Below are positions 20,317 through 29,659 of a DNA stretch of 64,000 nt, piece by piece. Within the stretch, counting starts at the first letter, position 1. The number at the start of each line of letters is the position of its first letter. The stretch is taken from positions 1 through 64,000 of the forward strand of contig DATGEL010000043.1 of NCBI GenBank assembly GCA_035310145.1. The letters run 5' to 3'. A program made the translations under genes and the position numbers. Origin of the DNA: Dehalococcoidia bacterium. Its GTDB lineage: Bacteria; Chloroflexota; Dehalococcoidia; CAUJGQ01. The notes beneath the pieces are model-generated. The model was not told where the DNA came from and ran no database searches. It saw only the letters and a list, made by a program, of their open reading frames with translations.

Positions 20317-20806
20317 CCGCCACCGCAACGCCGCCGGCGGCGCGCCCTGGCCGTGGCGTCACGCTGTCCCGGCACGCCCACACCCGTGCCGCCGCGCGGG
20401 ATCTGTGCCGCCGCGGGCGTGGGGGCGCCGTGCGCGCCGCGGACTGCCTCGATCGGGGCTGGGACCGCAGCTTGACAGCCGGCGTACCGTTCCCGGCGGC
20501 GGGCGAATCGCCACGGTCGTGATCCGCAACCACCGGCTGCACCCGCTGCAGGATCCGAACCCGTACAACCACGATGCGCTGGTGGCGACATTGCAGGCGG
20601 CGTTCGGACTCGGCTGCGAGTTCAACGGCGCGCCGCTGGGCTTCACCTGCGATAGGGCGAACGGTGTGAACTGATGACGCCGCTCTTCGACCTGCACGGA
20701 GTCTTCGCGCTGCAACCCGGCGCACGGGAAGGTCTCGGCCCCTGCCGCGGGCCTTCCTGCCGCCCGTAGCGTCTGCATCAGGGACGCGGGCTGGGAAGCG
20801 CGCGGT
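20317..20806. other. Intergenic region with a possible coding remnant
   Basis: A 490-base gap. From about 20519 to 20674 on the plus strand one frame reads like real protein (NHRLHPLQDPNPYNHDAL, then AFGLGCEFNGAPLGF) but has no good start and no recognised family. It may be the end of a lost gene. The rest holds nothing recognisable. Confidence 0.3.
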
Positions 20807-21658
20807 CTATCCGGCCTGCTCGCCGTCCCTGCGCGGCTCGGCCGTTGCAGCGGCCGGAGACCGAGCGACTCCAGCGTGTTGCGGCGCCGGCAGCGCGATC
20901 CGGCGCAGGGCCGTCATGTCCATGACGAGCGCGGGAAGCTGGTGTTCTGCCGCTCGTCGCAGCGGCGTGATGGCGGTGCCGATCGCCTGCAGATCCACGA
21001 TCAGGCTGTTCGTGCCGGCACGGTGTATACGCTTCTCCAGCGCCAGACCGACTATGCCCGCGGCGCCGGCCTGCTGCGCTTCCGCCTCGATGCCGGCCAG
21101 CGCCAGACGGCGCGCCTGCTGCAGCGCCTCGGCCATCCAGCTCAGCTCGATGTTGCGGTTGATTGACCGGGCGCTCTGACCGCGCATCTGCCGGCGCGCC
21201 GCCCAGCGGTCGCCGTTCGCGAAGATCGAGCCGTAGCCTACAACGATCGCTAGCGGCAGGTATCCCGTCCGCCGCAGCGCCCAGATCTCCGATGCCGAGA
21301 GGGCGGCGGTCCAGAGCACCGATCCCGCGGGCGCCGCGCGATCGCGCACCGCCGTGCCGGCGGCGCGGCACTCGATCAGGCGCATGACCTGCGAGCCGGG
21401 CGCCACCTGCACGCGCAGCTCGATCGCCACGTCGGCGATGCCATCTGCCCCGAAGCTCTGCGCCTGCTCGCTCATGCGTTGCAGGGCCAGGCGCAGGGCG
21501 TCGAGGTGCGCCTGCGCGTTGCGCCGCTGCTCGCCGACCACGTTGATGCCGCCCGCGGCCGAGACGCGGTTCACCACGCCGTAGACCAGACCCAGCGGCT
21601 CCAGCCCCGCCTGTCGCGCCAGCGCCAGCTCGCTCCCGCTCATGCCGGCGACGAACAT
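20807..21658 (-). CDS. Double YbjQ-like (heavy-metal-binding DUF74) protein
   Basis: 283 residues made of two copies of a YbjQ/DUF74-like unit. Each has an opening LS-x-x-E/D-x-x-x-x-R-x-x-G-x-x-P-L-x-x-V-x-G motif (ELALARQAGLEPLGLVYGVV; EIWALRRTGYLPLAIVVGYG), a long helix, a G-A-x-G-I-x-x-V/L strand (FGADGIADVAIELRV; AGAAGIVGLALEKRI), and an ending with an AxGTAI-type strand. Single YbjQ domains form pentameric beta-barrels of unknown role. It is related to the proteins at 25848 and 26746. The ATG follows AGGAGG. Confidence 0.78.
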   Translation of the reverse strand: MFVAGMSGSELALARQAGLEPLGLVYGVVNRVSAAGGINVVGEQRRNAQAHLDALRLALQRMSEQAQSFGADGIADVAIELRVQVAPGSQVMRLIECRAAGTAVRDRAAPAGSVLWTAALSASEIWALRRTGYLPLAIVVGYGSIFANGDRWAARRQMRGQSARSINRNIELSWMAEALQQARRLALAGIEAEAQQAGAAGIVGLALEKRIHRAGTNSLIVDLQAIGTAITPLRRAAEHQLPALVMDMTALRRIALPAPQHAGVARSPAAATAEPRRDGEQAG

Positions 21659-21712
21659 GGCGACTGCGCCTCCTGCACCGCGACGGGACCTTCTCGCAAC
21701 CGGCCGATGACT

Positions 21713-24295
21713 TTACGGTTCCTCGGCGGCAGACCTGCGGCTGGCCGGCGGGAAGCCGGCGAGCGTGTCCGCCACAGAGAGCGCCAGCACGGTGGCGCCC
21801 GGCTGACTCAGCAGCGCCCCCGCGGCGCCGGTGGCGGCATACGCCGTCTCTCCCAGCACCGCCCGTGCCGCTGTCGCCGCCCGTTCCGTGAGCAGACGGC
21901 GGCCGACGACCCCCGGATCGCCGGCCTGCCGGCGCAGCGCCCCGGCCGCGGCAAGCAGGCGCACGCCGTGTTCCGCCTCGCCGCAGAGCACGCCGGCACA
22001 GCCCAGTCCTTCGAGCGCGTGGAAGCCCCAGCGCCCCAACCCGCCGGCGGCGCGCAGCGCGGCGGCGATCCGCGCCTGCCGCTCGGCCGCATCCTCCGGC
22101 AACGGCTGCTCGTCCAGACCCAGCGTCGTGCGCAGGCTGTCACTGTACCACGCGGACGCCCGCCCGCCGTCGCCCTCCAGCAGCGCCACGGCGCCCAGGT
22201 TCGCGAGCCCGGTCGCGATGTCCCGTCGGTGGCCTCCCTGCCGCGCGATCGCCAGCGCCTCGGCGAAGCCTGCGCGGGCACGGGCGGGCTCTCCCTCCAG
22301 CAGCTCAAGCCTCCCGAGATCGCCAAGCGCGTTGGCGAGCAGGAACGGTTCGCCGACGCGCCGGGCGATCGGCAGCGCCTCCTCAAAGCATGCTCGTGCC
22401 CTCGAAGGCTGCGGCCCCATGGTGATGCGGAAGCCCTGCCACAGCAGCGCGACGCCCAGGCACCAGTCGTCGCCCGCCTGCCGGGCGAGCGCCGCGGCCT
22501 CCTGCAGCGTCTCCTGCTGGTCGCTCAAGATACCCAGCCAGGTGTGCGCCCGCGCCAGCCCCCGCCCGTCGCCGGCCTCGCGCCACAGCGTAACGCTCCG
22601 CGCGATCGCTGCCCGCGCCTTCTGGTAGTCGGTATCCCACATCGCCAACGCACCGGCGGCGAAGAGGGCCGCCGCGCGGGTGACGAGCGGCACATCCGCT
22701 GCGGGAAGCGCCAGGGCACGCTCCGTCCACAGCCGCCCCTCGCGCAGGCGGCCGCGCTGGAACCAGAGCCAAAGCGCGGCCACGAGACGCTGCGCCGTTT
22801 CCACATCACCGCGCTCGTCCGCGCGAAGCAGGGCGGTGCGGAGGTTGTCCTGCTCGGCGTCCAGGCGCCGCGTCCATGGCAGCCAGTTACCGCCGCACAG
22901 CGGTTCGGCGGCGGCCTCGGCCAGCGCGAGGAAAACCGCGGCGTGCCGCCCGGCGGCGTCCTCGGCTTCGCCACAGGCGCTCAACTGCTCGTGCGCGAAC
23001 TCGCGCACGGTCTCCAGCATGCGGAAGCGCGGCTCACCCTCGCCTTGTGCTTCCGCGAGCAGCAGGCTTTGCCACGTCAGCGAGGCGAGGGCGACGAGCG
23101 TCGATGCCTCATCCCCAGGGCCCTCCGCGGCGCGGAGGGCAGCCGCGGCGCCGGATGTGCAGCCGCCGGCGCAGACGCCCAGGCGGCGGAAGAGCGCTTG
23201 CTCGGCCGGCGCCAGCAGGTCGTAGCTCCAGGCGATCGCGCGCCGCAGCGTCTGGTGACGATCCGGCGCATCGCGGGCGCCTTCCGCCAGCATCGGCAGC
23301 CGCTGGTCGAGCCGCGCCAGTAACGCCGCGGGCGAAAGCACCCGGCCGCGGGCGGCGGCCAGCTCGATCGCCAGCGGCAGTCCGTCCAGGCGCCGGCAAA
23401 TCTGCGCCACGAGCGGCGCCGTTTCTCCGGTCAGGGCAAAGCCGGGTTGGATCGCTTGCAGGCGCTGCACGAACAGCTTGATGGCCGGCGCCTGCGCCAG
23501 CGCCTCCGGCGGGCGCGGATCGGCGCGCGCCGGCAGCTCCAGCGGCGGCACGGCGAACTCCTGCTCACCGCGCAGCCCCAGGGCGCTGCGGCTGGTGATG
23601 AGCAGCTTGAGCCGCGGACAGGCCGCCAGCAACGGCGGCAGCGCCGGCGCCGCCCCGAGCAGGTGCTCGAAGTTGTCGAGCAGAATCAGCAGCTCCCGCC
23701 CATGCAACTGCGCGGCCAGCACATCCGCCACCACGCCGGAGCCTTCATCCCGCAGGCCGAGCGCCCGAGCGATCGCCGGCAGCAGCTCGGCCGGCTCGCG
23801 CAGCGAGGCCAGACCGACGCTCATGGCGCCGCCGGCCAGGTCGTCGGCCAGCTCGAGGGCGACCTGCGGGGCGAGCCACGTCTTGCCCACGCCACCCGGC
23901 CCGGTGAGCGTGAGCAGGCGCACGTCCGCGCGCCGCAGCAGGCGGGTCACCGCCGCCTGATCGCGCTCGCGGCCCACCAGCAGCGACGTCAGCGGCGGCG
24001 TCAGGTCGCCACGCAGCACGCCGCTCGCCCGCGGGGCAGCGGGCCGGCGGTGGCGGTCGACCGCCGCTTCGAGACCGGCGCGTTCCTCGGCGCTCAGCGC
24101 AAGCGCCTCGGTGAGCAGCCGCACCGTGTCGCCGTACGGTGCGCGATGAATGCCGCGCTCCAGGTCGCTGATCGCGCGGGCGCTGAGACCGGCCCGCTCG
24201 GCCAGCGCCTCCTGCGACAGCGCGGCCCGCAGGCGGAAGCGCCGCAGCAACTCACCGAAGGCGGCGGCCGCATCGCCGGCGATCGGACGTTGCAT
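21713..24295 (-). CDS. XRE-type HTH / NB-ARC ATPase / TPR transcriptional regulator
   Basis: 860 residues. Residues 12-65 form an XRE helix-turn-helix ([32 protein letters not shown]). The NB-ARC ATPase follows: P-loop [10 protein letters not shown] at 130-139, Walker [13 protein letters not shown], and the [16 protein letters not shown] motif typical of AfsR/LuxR-like STAND proteins. The rest is TPR-like helical repeats. The family senses an unknown ligand through the TPR part and switches transcription. The residues after the P-loop read TWLAPQV where relatives have TRLALQV, a minor departure. It is divergent from the membrane protein gene at 24438. Confidence 0.88.
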   Translation of the reverse strand: MQRPIAGDAAAAFGELLRRFRLRAALSQEALAERAGLSARAISDLERGIHRAPYGDTVRLLTEALALSAEERAGLEAAVDRHRRPAAPRASGVLRGDLTPPLTSLLVGRERDQAAVTRLLRRADVRLLTLTGPGGVGKTWLAPQVALELADDLAGGAMSVGLASLREPAELLPAIARALGLRDEGSGVVADVLAAQLHGRELLILLDNFEHLLGAAPALPPLLAACPRLKLLITSRSALGLRGEQEFAVPPLELPARADPRPPEALAQAPAIKLFVQRLQAIQPGFALTGETAPLVAQICRRLDGLPLAIELAAARGRVLSPAALLARLDQRLPMLAEGARDAPDRHQTLRRAIAWSYDLLAPAEQALFRRLGVCAGGCTSGAAAALRAAEGPGDEASTLVALASLTWQSLLLAEAQGEGEPRFRMLETVREFAHEQLSACGEAEDAAGRHAAVFLALAEAAAEPLCGGNWLPWTRRLDAEQDNLRTALLRADERGDVETAQRLVAALWLWFQRGRLREGRLWTERALALPAADVPLVTRAAALFAAGALAMWDTDYQKARAAIARSVTLWREAGDGRGLARAHTWLGILSDQQETLQEAAALARQAGDDWCLGVALLWQGFRITMGPQPSRARACFEEALPIARRVGEPFLLANALGDLGRLELLEGEPARARAGFAEALAIARQGGHRRDIATGLANLGAVALLEGDGGRASAWYSDSLRTTLGLDEQPLPEDAAERQARIAAALRAAGGLGRWGFHALEGLGCAGVLCGEAEHGVRLLAAAGALRRQAGDPGVVGRRLLTERAATAARAVLGETAYAATGAAGALLSQPGATVLALSVADTLAGFPPASRRSAAEEP

Positions 24296-24437
24296 CGCCC
24301 GTTGGTCTTCCCTTCGGCACGCCGATGCGGCGACGGCTCCCGAGACCGTCAAACATTGAGGTACCCGAGCTGCCCGCGTTGCCCCTCGTCCGGCAGCAGG
24401 CAACCCACGGGCTGGACGCTGCAGAGGAGTTGAGCCA

Positions 24438-25142
24438 ATGAACGAGCGACTTGTAGCCCGCCTGACCGGGCTGGCGGCGCTGATCGCGGTGCCCCTCTAC
24501 GTGATCGCCATGCTGTTGCAGGGCAATCCGCCCGGCGGCACGGCCGGCGGTGCGCAGGTGATCGCCTACGCCACCGCCCACCACGACGCCCTGCTGATCG
24601 CGATCTATCTCACCGGCCTCGCGCTGGCGCTGGCGCTGTGCGTCAGCGTCGGGCTGGCGGCGCTGCTGCGCGGCGATGGCGAGGGCACAGGCGTGATCGC
24701 CGTCGTTGGCCTGGTAGGCGGCGTAGGGTGGGTGGCCACCGTGCTCGTGGGGCTGCTCTTCCCGCTGGGGTTGGTCTACCGCACCCCCGGCGGCGATCCG
24801 GCGGTCGCGCGCCTGCTGCTGGACCTCTCGGCCTTGAGTTTCACGCTCAGCGGCTTCCCGACCGCGGTGAACGTCGGCGCCTTCTCGCTGCTGATGCTGC
24901 GCTCGCGGCTCTTCCCCAACTGGCTGGCCTGGCTCGGCCTGCTGACCGGCGCCGCGCACCTGGTCGCCGGCGCGGCCTTCGCCCACGACGGGCTGTTCGC
25001 GCCGGAGGTTGCCGCGGGCCAGATTGCTCCCGCGCTGTACATCCTCTGGGGGCTGTGCATCGGCATGGTGCTGCTGCGGCGGGCCGGCAGCATCGCGCCG
25101 GCGCGGATCGGCGCCGTCCGGCCGGCCGCCGGCGCCCTCTAG
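24438..25142 (+). CDS. Hypothetical integral membrane protein (DUF4386-like layout)
   Basis: 234 residues with about six membrane segments. It opens with [20 protein letters not shown] and ends with [20 protein letters not shown]. The layout, with a polar loop after the first helix and a long loop before the fourth, resembles DUF4386-type membrane proteins, but this is not certain. GCAGAGGAG lies 11 bases before the ATG. The gene shares a promoter region with the NB-ARC regulator, which could control it. Confidence 0.75.
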   Translation: MNERLVARLTGLAALIAVPLYVIAMLLQGNPPGGTAGGAQVIAYATAHHDALLIAIYLTGLALALALCVSVGLAALLRGDGEGTGVIAVVGLVGGVGWVATVLVGLLFPLGLVYRTPGGDPAVARLLLDLSALSFTLSGFPTAVNVGAFSLLMLRSRLFPNWLAWLGLLTGAAHLVAGAAFAHDGLFAPEVAAGQIAPALYILWGLCIGMVLLRRAGSIAPARIGAVRPAAGAL

Positions 25143-25150
25143 ACACGCTC

Positions 25151-25543
25151 TCAGCCGATGCGGGTCAGCAGGCGCGTGTCGCGGTCGAAGTGAATCTGGC
25201 GGAAGCCGTCCAAGAACTGGAGGCCGAGCATGCCGGCGAAACCGAGCAAAGCCGGCCCTCGGCTTGCCCGGGCGATCAGCGGCGGCGCCTGCTGGCCATC
25301 CATCTGTACGCCCCGCAGCTGGTACAGTTCCGATGAAATCTCGTCAAGATAGCCAAAAGCGGTGAGTCGGTCACGTAGTTCACGACTGATGACCGACAGC
25401 GGCCGGCCGGTGTTCAGCATGAGCTCGAACCGGTACGGCAGTACGTTCCCGATGAGCGTAATATCGGCCCTGCACGGTTTGAGCAGAAAGCCGTTCCGGT
25501 GGCGATTCCGGTGGATGGCAAGGCTATTTCCTCCTGATGCCAC
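25151..25543 (-). pseudogene. Degenerate clan AA (retropepsin-like) aspartic protease
   Basis: A 130-residue frame resembling bacterial retropepsin-like proteases: LTLIGNVLPYRFELMLNTG is the active-site strand, followed by RPLSVISREL, and GLQFLDGFRQIHFDRDTRLL is the C-terminal strand. The catalytic Asp of the DTG triad is replaced by Asn (NTG). The only strong ribosome site (AGGAGG at 25530-25535) is eight bases before a TTG at 25521 in a different frame, so the N-terminus also looks shifted. Two defects in one small gene suggest decay. It is paired with the upstream small gene, a common arrangement for this family. Confidence 0.6.
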
Positions 25544-25573
25544 GGCGGGCGCCCCGAAGGATTGTCGCTTCGA

Positions 25574-25818
25574 TCATGGCGACCCCCTCGGGTCCGGGCG
25601 GAAGGTATAGTACCCTGACTGTGGAGGTTCGGCTCTCTGAGCGCCTTCATCGTGGCCTCCTGGATGTCCGCTTCCTTCCGGCCAATGGCAAGGACAATGC
25701 CGGCAACCGGCGCGTCCCGCGCGTCGCATTCGGTCACGTCCATCAGGATCCATTTGTTCGTGTAACGCTCGCCGACTTCATCGATCGTCATCGGCTCGGG
25801 TACAGACTGCTCGACCAC
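25574..25818 (-). pseudogene. Small hypothetical protein, probable one-base frameshift
   Basis: From a GTG at 25818 (AGGAG seven bases upstream) the frame reads MTIDEVGERYTNKWILMDVT and ATMKALREPNLHSQG, matching the small proteins that often precede clan AA aspartic protease genes. The present frame then runs into unlikely sequence across the next gene. Adding one base at the G run (CCC on the plus strand at 25613-25615) would give YYTFRPDPRGSP and a stop at 25574, a natural ending of about 81 residues. The frameshift is inferred, not proved. Confidence 0.55.
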
Positions 25819-25847
25819 GGCAGTTCTCCTCATGGTTCGCACGGCGG

Positions 25848-26669
25848 CTACGTGTTCACGCTGAGCACCATCTGCGGCGTCTGGATCTGGTGTTCGGCAG
25901 ACGTTGCGGTGACGGCGGTGCCAACGGCGAAGAACTCGATCACGTGGCTGCCCCAGCCGTGGCTGTTCTCCGTGATTTGCGTGCCGACGATCCCCTCCGC
26001 CTGCACCTCCAGCGCCTCGGCCTGCATGCGCTCCATCGCCAGCTCACGCGCGTCGTAGAGGCCCTGCGTGTAGTTGGTCATCTCGCGGTTCTGGCCCATC
26101 TGCTTGATCGCCTGCATCACCCCCTGGTGTGCGACGTGATAGACGCAGTTGCCCATCACCAGCGCCAGCGGACGGTAGCCGGCGCGCAACAGCGTCCAGA
26201 AATCCTGGCCGGAGAGATCGGAGGTGAACGGCTTGTTCTGCGCGGTACGGTGGCTCTGGCCGTTCTGCGCGATCACCGCCGTGCCGATCGCCATGAACTC
26301 GGCCAGGTGCTCCCCCCAGGCATGGCGCGCCACCTCCAGCCGCACGCCAATCACGCCGTCGGCGCCCAGCGCGTCGGCCTCTTCCTCCATGCGCGCCATC
26401 GCCAGCTCGCGCGCCTCGTACATCGCCTGGGTCAACTTCTCCAGCTCCATGTTGGTGGACCAGCGCCCGAACTGGTAGCCGATGTGGTAGATCGAGCTGC
26501 CCATCACCAGTCCGACCGGGTCGAAGCCGGCTTCTTTGACCAGCAAAAACTCGTTGACCGAGAGATCGCTGGTGAAGAAGCGGCGGCCCTGAACGGCGCG
26601 CGCCGCGTCCAGCCGCTGGCGGGCGGCGTCCGGAATCTGGGGCATACCGGGTTCGTTGCTGGTGGTCAT
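25848..26669 (-). CDS. Double YbjQ-like (DUF74) protein
   Basis: 273 residues with two tandem YbjQ-like units. Unit 1, residues about 35-135, has FFTSDLSVNEFLLVKEAGF, DPVGLVMGSSIYHIGYQ and GADGVIGVRLEV. Unit 2, residues about 148-262, has PFTSDLSGQDFWTLLRAGY, RPLALVMGNCVYHVAHQ and EIAGT-like strands. Both end with an F-x-A-I/V-GTAV strand. The aromatic-His segment YHIGYQ/YHVAHQ is shared with the neighbour at 26746 but not with the 20807 copy. It is probably the last gene of a three-gene unit. No catalytic site is known for the family. Confidence 0.82.
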   Translation of the reverse strand: MTTSNEPGMPQIPDAARQRLDAARAVQGRRFFTSDLSVNEFLLVKEAGFDPVGLVMGSSIYHIGYQFGRWSTNMELEKLTQAMYEARELAMARMEEEADALGADGVIGVRLEVARHAWGEHLAEFMAIGTAVIAQNGQSHRTAQNKPFTSDLSGQDFWTLLRAGYRPLALVMGNCVYHVAHQGVMQAIKQMGQNREMTNYTQGLYDARELAMERMQAEALEVQAEGIVGTQITENSHGWGSHVIEFFAVGTAVTATSAEHQIQTPQMVLSVNT

Positions 26670-26745
26670 GCGTTCCTCCAGGGCGGAGCTGCGGCGGCCG
26701 TTGCCTGCATCGCCAGTTCGTCCTACGCGATGATCGCGGGTGCAA

Positions 26746-27684
26746 TCACTTCGTCTGCAACTCTTCGGCTTCGGTGGCCGAGCGGCGCGCCAGGCCGATC
26801 ATGTCGAGCACGGGGCGCGGCCGGCCGGAAGCGAACGCCTGACGCGCCGGCGCGATCGCCGTGCCCATGGCGAAGAAATCGACGACCAGCGCCAGGTAGT
26901 GCGTGTTGTTGCTCTCGCGCTCGTGCAGGTGCTTCTGCACGTCGATCCTGACGCCGGCCACGCCCGTGGCGCCGGCACGATGCACGTCTGCTTCCAGCCG
27001 CTGCATCGCCAGGCGGCGGGCGTCGTAGAGCGTGCGCGTCCACTCGGGCAGCTCCTGGTTGCCGTAGCGCCAGATGCCGCCGGCGACGTAGGGGTATTGA
27101 TACGGGAAGTTGTAGTAGGCGCAGAAACCCATCGCCAGGCCGAGCGGCAGAAAGCCCGCCTGCATCAGCGTCCAGAAGTCGTCGCCGGAGAGGTCGCTGA
27201 CGAAGGGCCGCGGCGGGGCCGGCGCCCCACGCAGGCGCACGGCGGTGCCGATCGCCTTGAAGTCGAGCAGGCCGCTCTCGCCCTCATAGCCCTCGGCCGT
27301 GAGCCGCACGCCGACCACGCCGTGGGCGCCGAGCGCCGCTGCCTCCTGCTCCATGCGGCCCATCGCCAGCTCGCGGGCGTGCATGTGCGCCTGCGTGACG
27401 GTCTGCAGCTCCTGCGCGCCGCCGTACCAGCTCCAGCCGTAGGTCTGCCAGCCGACGTGGTAGACGCTGCTGCCCATCACCACGCCCAGCGGCTCGTAGC
27501 CCTCGGCCTCGATCAGCAGCAGCTCGGCGACGGAAAGGTCCGTGGCGAAGAAGCGCCGGCCGCCCGTCTCCTGCTGCAGGCGCCCGCGCGCGGCCATGGG
27601 CAACTGCCCGGCGGCCAGCTCTTGCGCGCTCTCCTGCGAGGCGGCCGCGTCTTCCGGCCGCTCGGCGTCGTTCGGCTCTGCCAT
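26746..27684 (-). CDS. Double YbjQ-like (DUF74) protein, extended form
   Basis: 312 residues, paralogue of the 25848 protein. Unit 1 carries FFATDLSVAELLLIEAEGYE and VVMGSSVYHVGWQTYGWSW. Unit 2 carries PFVSDLSGDDFWTLMQAGFL and LAMGFCAYYNFPYQYPYV. Loops here are richer in Trp and Tyr than in the sister protein. The C-terminal extension is about 25 residues. The first 40 residues are acidic and Ala/Gln-rich, likely disordered. It lies 76 bases upstream of the 25848 gene and 30 bases downstream of the 27715 gene, so the three are probably one transcript. Confidence 0.82.
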   Translation of the reverse strand: MAEPNDAERPEDAAASQESAQELAAGQLPMAARGRLQQETGGRRFFATDLSVAELLLIEAEGYEPLGVVMGSSVYHVGWQTYGWSWYGGAQELQTVTQAHMHARELAMGRMEQEAAALGAHGVVGVRLTAEGYEGESGLLDFKAIGTAVRLRGAPAPPRPFVSDLSGDDFWTLMQAGFLPLGLAMGFCAYYNFPYQYPYVAGGIWRYGNQELPEWTRTLYDARRLAMQRLEADVHRAGATGVAGVRIDVQKHLHERESNNTHYLALVVDFFAMGTAIAPARQAFASGRPRPVLDMIGLARRSATEAEELQTK

Positions 27685-27714
27685 GCGCGTGCCTGCTCCG
27701 ATCTCGCGGCGGCG

Positions 27715-28134
27715 TCAGGCCTCCGGCGGGCGGCCGAGCAGCAGCCGCTCCAGCGCCTCACGCCCGCGCCCGCTGCGTTGCGCCATGCCGGCCAGGTCGC
27801 CGGCAAGGCTCTGCAGCCATTCATCGACGCCGAGCTGCTCGGTCTTCAGCGCGATATTGCGCACGACGTTGGTGCGCTCGGCGCGCAGCCGCCCGTGCCC
27901 TTCGTCGGCGATGCCGTAGCGCCGCTCGCCCAGGTCCAGGGCGATGCGCTTCACAGAGTGGTCGCGCGAGAAGAGGCCGCCGTGCCGCTCGACCTCGACC
28001 TGGCCGGGCAGGGCGCCGTCGAGCCGCACGGCCAGCGCTTGCAAGAAGGCGTGCGTGTCCGCCATGTCCGCCCGCAGCGAGGCGAGCAGCAGGTCGATGT
28101 CGCGGTTCTCGTCCGGCGAAAGCTCCTGGGTCAT
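27715..28134 (-). CDS. Hypothetical protein, first gene of the YbjQ-like unit
   Basis: 139 residues, not recognised. It begins MTQELSPDENRDIDLLLASL and looks alpha/beta: a helical start, a strand-rich middle (GQVEVERHGGLFSRDHSVKR, RRYGIADEGHGRLRAERTNV) and a helical tail ending in LERLLLGRPPEA. No signal peptide or membrane span. The start is the ATG at 28134; the frame upstream has no conserved features. Close spacing to two double-YbjQ genes suggests a shared function. Confidence 0.65.
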   Translation of the reverse strand: MTQELSPDENRDIDLLLASLRADMADTHAFLQALAVRLDGALPGQVEVERHGGLFSRDHSVKRIALDLGERRYGIADEGHGRLRAERTNVVRNIALKTEQLGVDEWLQSLAGDLAGMAQRSGRGREALERLLLGRPPEA

Positions 28135-28300
28135 GGGCGGCCGCGCTCCACTGCAGCGGTTGCATCGCTGTGAAGAGCATACCGCAGTGCACGGGCGCAC
28201 GCCCCGCCACGTAGCCGGCACGGCTGCTACCGCGCCAGACTGGACACGCTCGGGCGATGCTTCCTATCCGAGAACTGGAAGCCGTTGCGGCGAAGCGGTG

Positions 28301-29659
28301 TTACGCCGCGGACAGGCCGGCAGCGATCCAGCTCCCAATCCCGCCATCGAGGTTCAGCAACGGACCGGCGAACCCCGCCCGTTCCAGCAGCGACACCGCG
28401 GTGGCCGCACGTTCGCCGTGGCCGCAGTAGACCACCAGCGGCCGGTCTCGCGGCAATCGGGAGAGCTCGCCGGCGAGTCTGCCGAGCGGCACGTGCAGCG
28501 CCTCGGGCAGGTGGCCGGCCGCATACTCGCCCGGCTCCCGCACGTCGAGCGCCAGCGCACCGGCGAGGAGCTGCGCACGAGCGGCAGCGGCCTGCACGAG
28601 CGGCGAGCGCCGCAGCGGCAGCCCGGCAGCGGCCCAGGCCGCCATGCCGCCGTCCAGCCAGCCAGCGAAGCGTTCGTAGCCCACCAGCAACGACTCGTCC
28701 ACCACCCGCTCCAGCGGCACACCGTCCGTCACGAACCGGAGCGGCGTCTCCGCCGGTGTCAACCAGCCCAGCCAGGTGGCGTAGGCATCGCGGAAGGGAA
28801 TGCTCAGGGCGCCGGGGATGTGGCCGACGTGATATGCCTCTTTGGGGCGCACGTCGACCACCAGCGCGTCACCGCTCGCCGCCGCGAACGTCTCGGGCGA
28901 AAGGGGGCGAGGCAGGGGGATCTCTCGCCGCAGGCGCGGACCGGCCTGGTTCACCGCGCGCAGGCGAAAGAAGTACTCCGGCGCCGCCGGGAAGGTCCGC
29001 GGAAAGTCGCGCACAAACATCTCGACGTCGGGCACGGCCAGCAGCAGATTCGAGGCTCGCTCCCGGCCCAGCGTCGACGTGCGCTCGGCGCCGGCGCCCG
29101 CCGAGCAGAACGAGCCGCCGCCATGCGTCGGCAGGAGCAGCGTCTCGTCCGGGAGCGCCGCAAAGGCGGTCGTGATCGTCGCGTACTGGGCGCGCGTGAG
29201 CGCCTCCGTCTGCTCGGGAGCGATCAGGTCGGTGCGGGCCGCGCCGCCGGCCAGCAGCGAGCCGCCGCTGAACAGCAGCGGCGGTCCGGCCGGCCGTCTC
29301 AGCAGATGGCTCAGGTGCTCGGGCGTGTGGCCCGGCGAGGCGATCGCCTCGACCTCGACCCCCGCGAGCCGAACGCGCTGGCCCGCTGCCAGCGGCTGGT
29401 GCGGGAAGCGGGCCTCGGCGCCATGCGGCACGTATGCCGTGGCGTCCGAGCCCGCCGCCAGCGCCGTCGCTCCGGAGACGAAGTCGGCGTGCAGGTGCGT
29501 TTCGAACGCGGCGACGATGCGCCGGCCGCGGGCTTCGGCAGCAGCGACGTAGCGGGCGATGGCACGATCGGGGTCGATCACCATCGCCTCACCGTCGCCT
29601 ACCTCAACCAGGTAGGAACTATTGCCCAGGCCTTCGTGCACGAAGGGTGTGACATTCAT
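28301..29659 (-). CDS. CstB-like persulfide dioxygenase: metallo-beta-lactamase / pseudorhodanese / rhodanese
   Basis: 452 residues in three parts. The metallo-beta-lactamase part (1-245) has FETHLHADFVSGA with His55, His57 and Asp59, and the second-shell SPGHTPEHLSH. The Phe after Asp59, instead of His, is a form seen in this MBL-rhodanese class. Rhodanese 1 (about 265-360) lacks the catalytic Cys (its loop reads FVTDG). Rhodanese 2 has VVYCGHGERAATA with an active Cys. The same order (dioxygenase, pseudorhodanese, rhodanese) is known in Staphylococcus CstB, which turns persulfides into sulfite and thiosulfate. Its start overlaps the transporter stop as ATGA. Confidence 0.87.
   Translation of the reverse strand: MNVTPFVHEGLGNSSYLVEVGDGEAMVIDPDRAIARYVAAAEARGRRIVAAFETHLHADFVSGATALAAGSDATAYVPHGAEARFPHQPLAAGQRVRLAGVEVEAIASPGHTPEHLSHLLRRPAGPPLLFSGGSLLAGGAARTDLIAPEQTEALTRAQYATITTAFAALPDETLLLPTHGGGSFCSAGAGAERTSTLGRERASNLLLAVPDVEMFVRDFPRTFPAAPEYFFRLRAVNQAGPRLRREIPLPRPLSPETFAAASGDALVVDVRPKEAYHVGHIPGALSIPFRDAYATWLGWLTPAETPLRFVTDGVPLERVVDESLLVGYERFAGWLDGGMAAWAAAGLPLRRSPLVQAAAARAQLLAGALALDVREPGEYAAGHLPEALHVPLGRLAGELSRLPRDRPLVVYCGHGERAATAVSLLERAGFAGPLLNLDGGIGSWIAAGLSAA

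Noticed and set aside
21479-23323. Plus-strand 614-residue frame
   Set aside because: Antisense to the XRE/NB-ARC regulator; no protein-like features.
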